Below are positions 62,013 through 64,000 of a stretch of DNA of 64,000 nt, in pieces. Source of the DNA: Polytrichum commune (Eukaryota > Streptophyta > Polytrichopsida > Polytrichales > Polytrichaceae); contig OX485803.1 of NCBI GenBank assembly GCA_950295325.1, positions 44,841,554-44,905,553 of the forward strand, read 5' to 3'. A program made the translations under genes and the position numbers. The notes beneath the pieces are model-generated. The model saw only the letters and a program-made list of their open reading frames with translations, was not told the DNA's origin and searched no databases. Every line of letters begins with the position of its first letter. Position 1 is the first letter of the stretch.

Positions 62013-63471
62013 ACCACCGTCAAGATGGAAGGTCCGTAACTAGGTAAGGAGCACCAAAGGCGAGTAACTCAAAGGGGTAGGGTTTCACGGGGGAGGGTGA
62101 AAATGTAGAGAAACAATGGGAGGTCATGGATCTTGAATTTAAGATAAATTGTTCCTCGTATTGGAGTTAAAGACCTTGGTTTAGTTTGAGGGGATGGATT
62201 TTGGTTGGCATAAATTACTAGCATGCTCAAGAGGGGCATGTTTTTTCATACACCGTATGGTAAGTGGTTATATGAATCAAAATCTTAACTCAAGAGGTGT
62301 TGTGTGCTAGTGGGGGTTTTGGATGGGTAAACCCCATGGATTCTTTCCAATCCCTTGAGGTTGAATTGACCTCTAAATTGGAGTCATGGACTTTTGATTT
62401 AGTCTAGTGGAATGGATCCGGTTGGAATGAATCACCAACAAACTTGGGAGGGGCAAGTTTCTTGCCGCACCCCCCACGGTAAGTAGTTGCCATGAACCGA
62501 CATTTGATTTGAAAGGTGTTGTGTTTGTTGTATTGGTTTTGGGCGGGCATAACATGTGGATTCATTCCAACTCATTGGGACTAAATCGACCTTTAGATTT
62601 GAGTAAGGGACCTTGATTTAGTATGGTGGAATGAATCTAATGGGAACAAATCAACAACAAAACTTAGAAGGGAGCAAGTTTTTACCTCACCCCAAAGTAT
62701 TTACTGCATCCACCCCATAATAAATAATTATCATGACCAACAACAATCCAACTCCAAGGGTGTCGTGTTGCTTGTGTGGGGTTTGAGTGGCATAGCCCAT
62801 TGATTCTTTCAAACTCTTTTGGGATTAGACCGACCTTTAAATTGGAGCAATGCACCTTGATATAGTCCAGTGGAAGGGACTCGCTTGGAATGAATCAACA
62901 ACAAACTTGGAGGGAGCAAGTTTTTGCTACGCCCCACCCTGTAGTGGTAGTTGCCATACTCCAATGGTAGTGTGTTGCTCACGTGGGTTTTAAGCGGGTG
63001 TAGCTCATGGATTCTTTTCAATTATTAAGGACTAAATTGATCTTTACATGAGAGGAATGGACCTTGTTGAGTGCAATGGATCCAATTGAAATGAATCAAC
63101 AACAAACTCGAAAATAAACAAGTCTTTACCTCATCCTACGGTAATGCCCCCCCCCCAAACCCACCTGGACCTGCGGTAAGTACTTGCCATGAACCCACCA
63201 AAATCTGATTCTAAGGGTGTTGTGTTTCTCACATGGGATTTGAGTGGGAATATACTGTGGATTATTTCCAATTCTTTGAGACTAGTTTGACCTTGAAATC
63301 AAAGTAATGGACATTGATTTAGTCCAATGGAGTGAATCCAATTGGAATTAATCAACAACGAACTTGAAGGAAAGCAAGTTTGTTGGGTGCGGTATTTTGG
63401 AGGGTACCACACCCCATGGTACCCTCCACCTCATACCCCCCCCCCCCCGACAATAAGCACAATGGGTAGCC

Positions 63472-63664
63472 CTATTAGTGTGGGTTGGCGTTTGGAGTTA
63501 CGTGTTGCTGTAACATTTGAGTGACACTATCAACTCTTACCAAATAAGTTATGTCATGTTCTTTGATGTGGGTACTATCCATTCATACTGTTTGGGTAAA
63601 AATTGATATGGTCTATCAATTGTTATAGCATTGTATAAATCCAATCGGTAACCCACACTAATGG
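63472..63664. mobile_element. Small MITE, 'TTAGTGTGGGTT' subfamily, inserted in the satellite
   Basis: The left arm ATTAGTGTGGGTTGGCGTTT (then GGAGTTACGTGTTGCTGTAA) mirrors the right arm whose inverse reads ATTAGTGTGGGTTACCGATT. The arm equals the inner arm of 52177-52377. The satellite unit is split here: the CACCCC spot lies before and GCCATGAACC after, so the MITE arrived after the satellite formed. Flanks show no certain duplication. Confidence 0.82.
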
Positions 63665-63830
63665 AACTAGAGTAGTTATTAGTGTAATTGCCATGAACCA
63701 ACCAAAATCCGTCGCAAAGGATGTAACTTATGAGTGTTGCTCGCGTGGGTTTTGGGCGGGCGGAACCCGTGGATTCTTCCCAATCCCTTGGGGTGCGAGT
63801 CCCGATTCCAAGGAAAAGAAAGGAAAGGAG

Positions 63831-64000
63831 GCTAAGTTACGGACTCCGACGAGGGGGTGGGAAAAGGGATGGGAAAAAAAACTAAGGAAAATTGGAACGG
63901 AAGGAAAGATGGAATCATCCCCCCCCACCCCACTTTCTCTCTCTCTCCATCTCTCTCTCATGCTCCTTTGACCATTCTTTGGCGTCATGCCCCATGCATT
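63831..64000. other. Window end, low-complexity purine and pyrimidine runs
   Basis: GGAAAG-type runs are followed by C-runs and a CTCTCT tract (63940-63960). No gene was seen. The opposing 92- and 86-codon frames are by-products of the simple sequence. Confidence 0.5.

Larger units (their letters stand above)
61741..63830. repeat. Degenerate satellite-like tandem repeat, units about 207-250 bp
   Basis: Equivalent points (a CATGGATTCTTTCC-like word) lie at 61741, 62335, 62555, 62799, 63006, 63256 and 63768. Uninterrupted spacings are 220, 244, 207 and 250 bp. Each unit contains in order: GGGACTAAATCGACCTTTAA, ATTGGAGTAATGGACCTTGA, TTTAGTCCAGTGGAATGGAT, GAATCAACAACAAACTTGG, GGAGCAAGTTTTTACC, a CACCCC-rich spot, GTAAGTAGTTGCCATGAACC, GGGTGTTGTGTTGCTCACG and TGGGTTTTGAGCGGG. 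The two larger gaps hold the 82-bp repeat and a MITE. Length differences rule out a single reading frame. No known satellite is recognised. Confidence 0.85.

Noticed and set aside
1-64000. Conserved miRNA genes (miR156, 159, 160, 166, 171, 319, 390, 396), rRNA or organelle-derived inserts
   Set aside because: I scanned for their core words and characteristic stretches by eye and found none. A proper search could still reveal diverged ones.

Overview
The window reads as land-plant nuclear DNA from a gene-poor, repeat-rich region. Three things point there: a nuclear-type tRNA-His(GUG) gene with plant-like CAA triplets upstream, several PIF/Harbinger (Tourist-like) MITEs flanked by TTA duplications, and decayed plant-type non-LTR retrotransposons. 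The sequence looks AT-rich and is full of microsatellites. I found no intact protein-coding gene. Every open frame is short (longest 172 codons), and the only frames with recognisable protein similarity are broken LINE pieces and one possible Ulp1-like scrap. One LINE has an RT core of the type 'PLSPTLFGxxID', which is unlike the usual angiosperm L1 version. That could mean a non-seed plant, but this is only a hint.

Layout. 1-0.8 kb: right part of a very large foldback that runs off the left edge. 0.8-13 kb: mostly non-repetitive DNA without a recognisable gene. It holds a G-quadruplex motif (5.57 kb), a five-unit degenerate tandem repeat (6.6-7.45 kb), a trinucleotide tract, and a tiny retroposed insert with an 11-bp target duplication (11.5 kb). 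13-18 kb: a small foldback, then diverged dispersed repeats. 18.24 kb: the tRNA-His gene, the only feature I believe is functional. 20.7-21.9 kb: a DNA transposon with perfect 26-bp inverted ends, many TTCGGC motifs and a 188-bp internal tandem repeat. 23.0-23.5 kb: Tourist MITE with exact TTA duplication. 24.1 kb: a MITE with (AT)n in its loop.

27.3-28.7 kb: minus-strand LINE remnant with a mutated RT active site. 29.8-30.3 kb: a 504-bp MITE. 33.7-34.65 kb: a 937-bp near-perfect palindrome made of two head-to-head copies of that same MITE inside one TTA duplication. 35.5-36.0 kb: two LINE pieces in opposite orientation. 40.1-40.8 kb: a 46-bp tandem array in which units carry a short dyad. 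45.3-46.1 kb: a nested foldback. 52-53 kb: two more copies of the small MITE family. 54.2-54.8 kb: a second, L1-like LINE tail. 56.4-56.8 kb: Tourist MITE with an internal hairpin. 57.3 kb: another small MITE. 61.7-63.8 kb: a degenerate satellite with units of about 207-250 bp, interrupted by an 82-bp tandem repeat and by a MITE.

The features do not form a pathway. The biological theme is hairpin-forming repetitive DNA, a natural candidate source of small RNAs. All identifications come from reading the sequence; no database or folding program was run.
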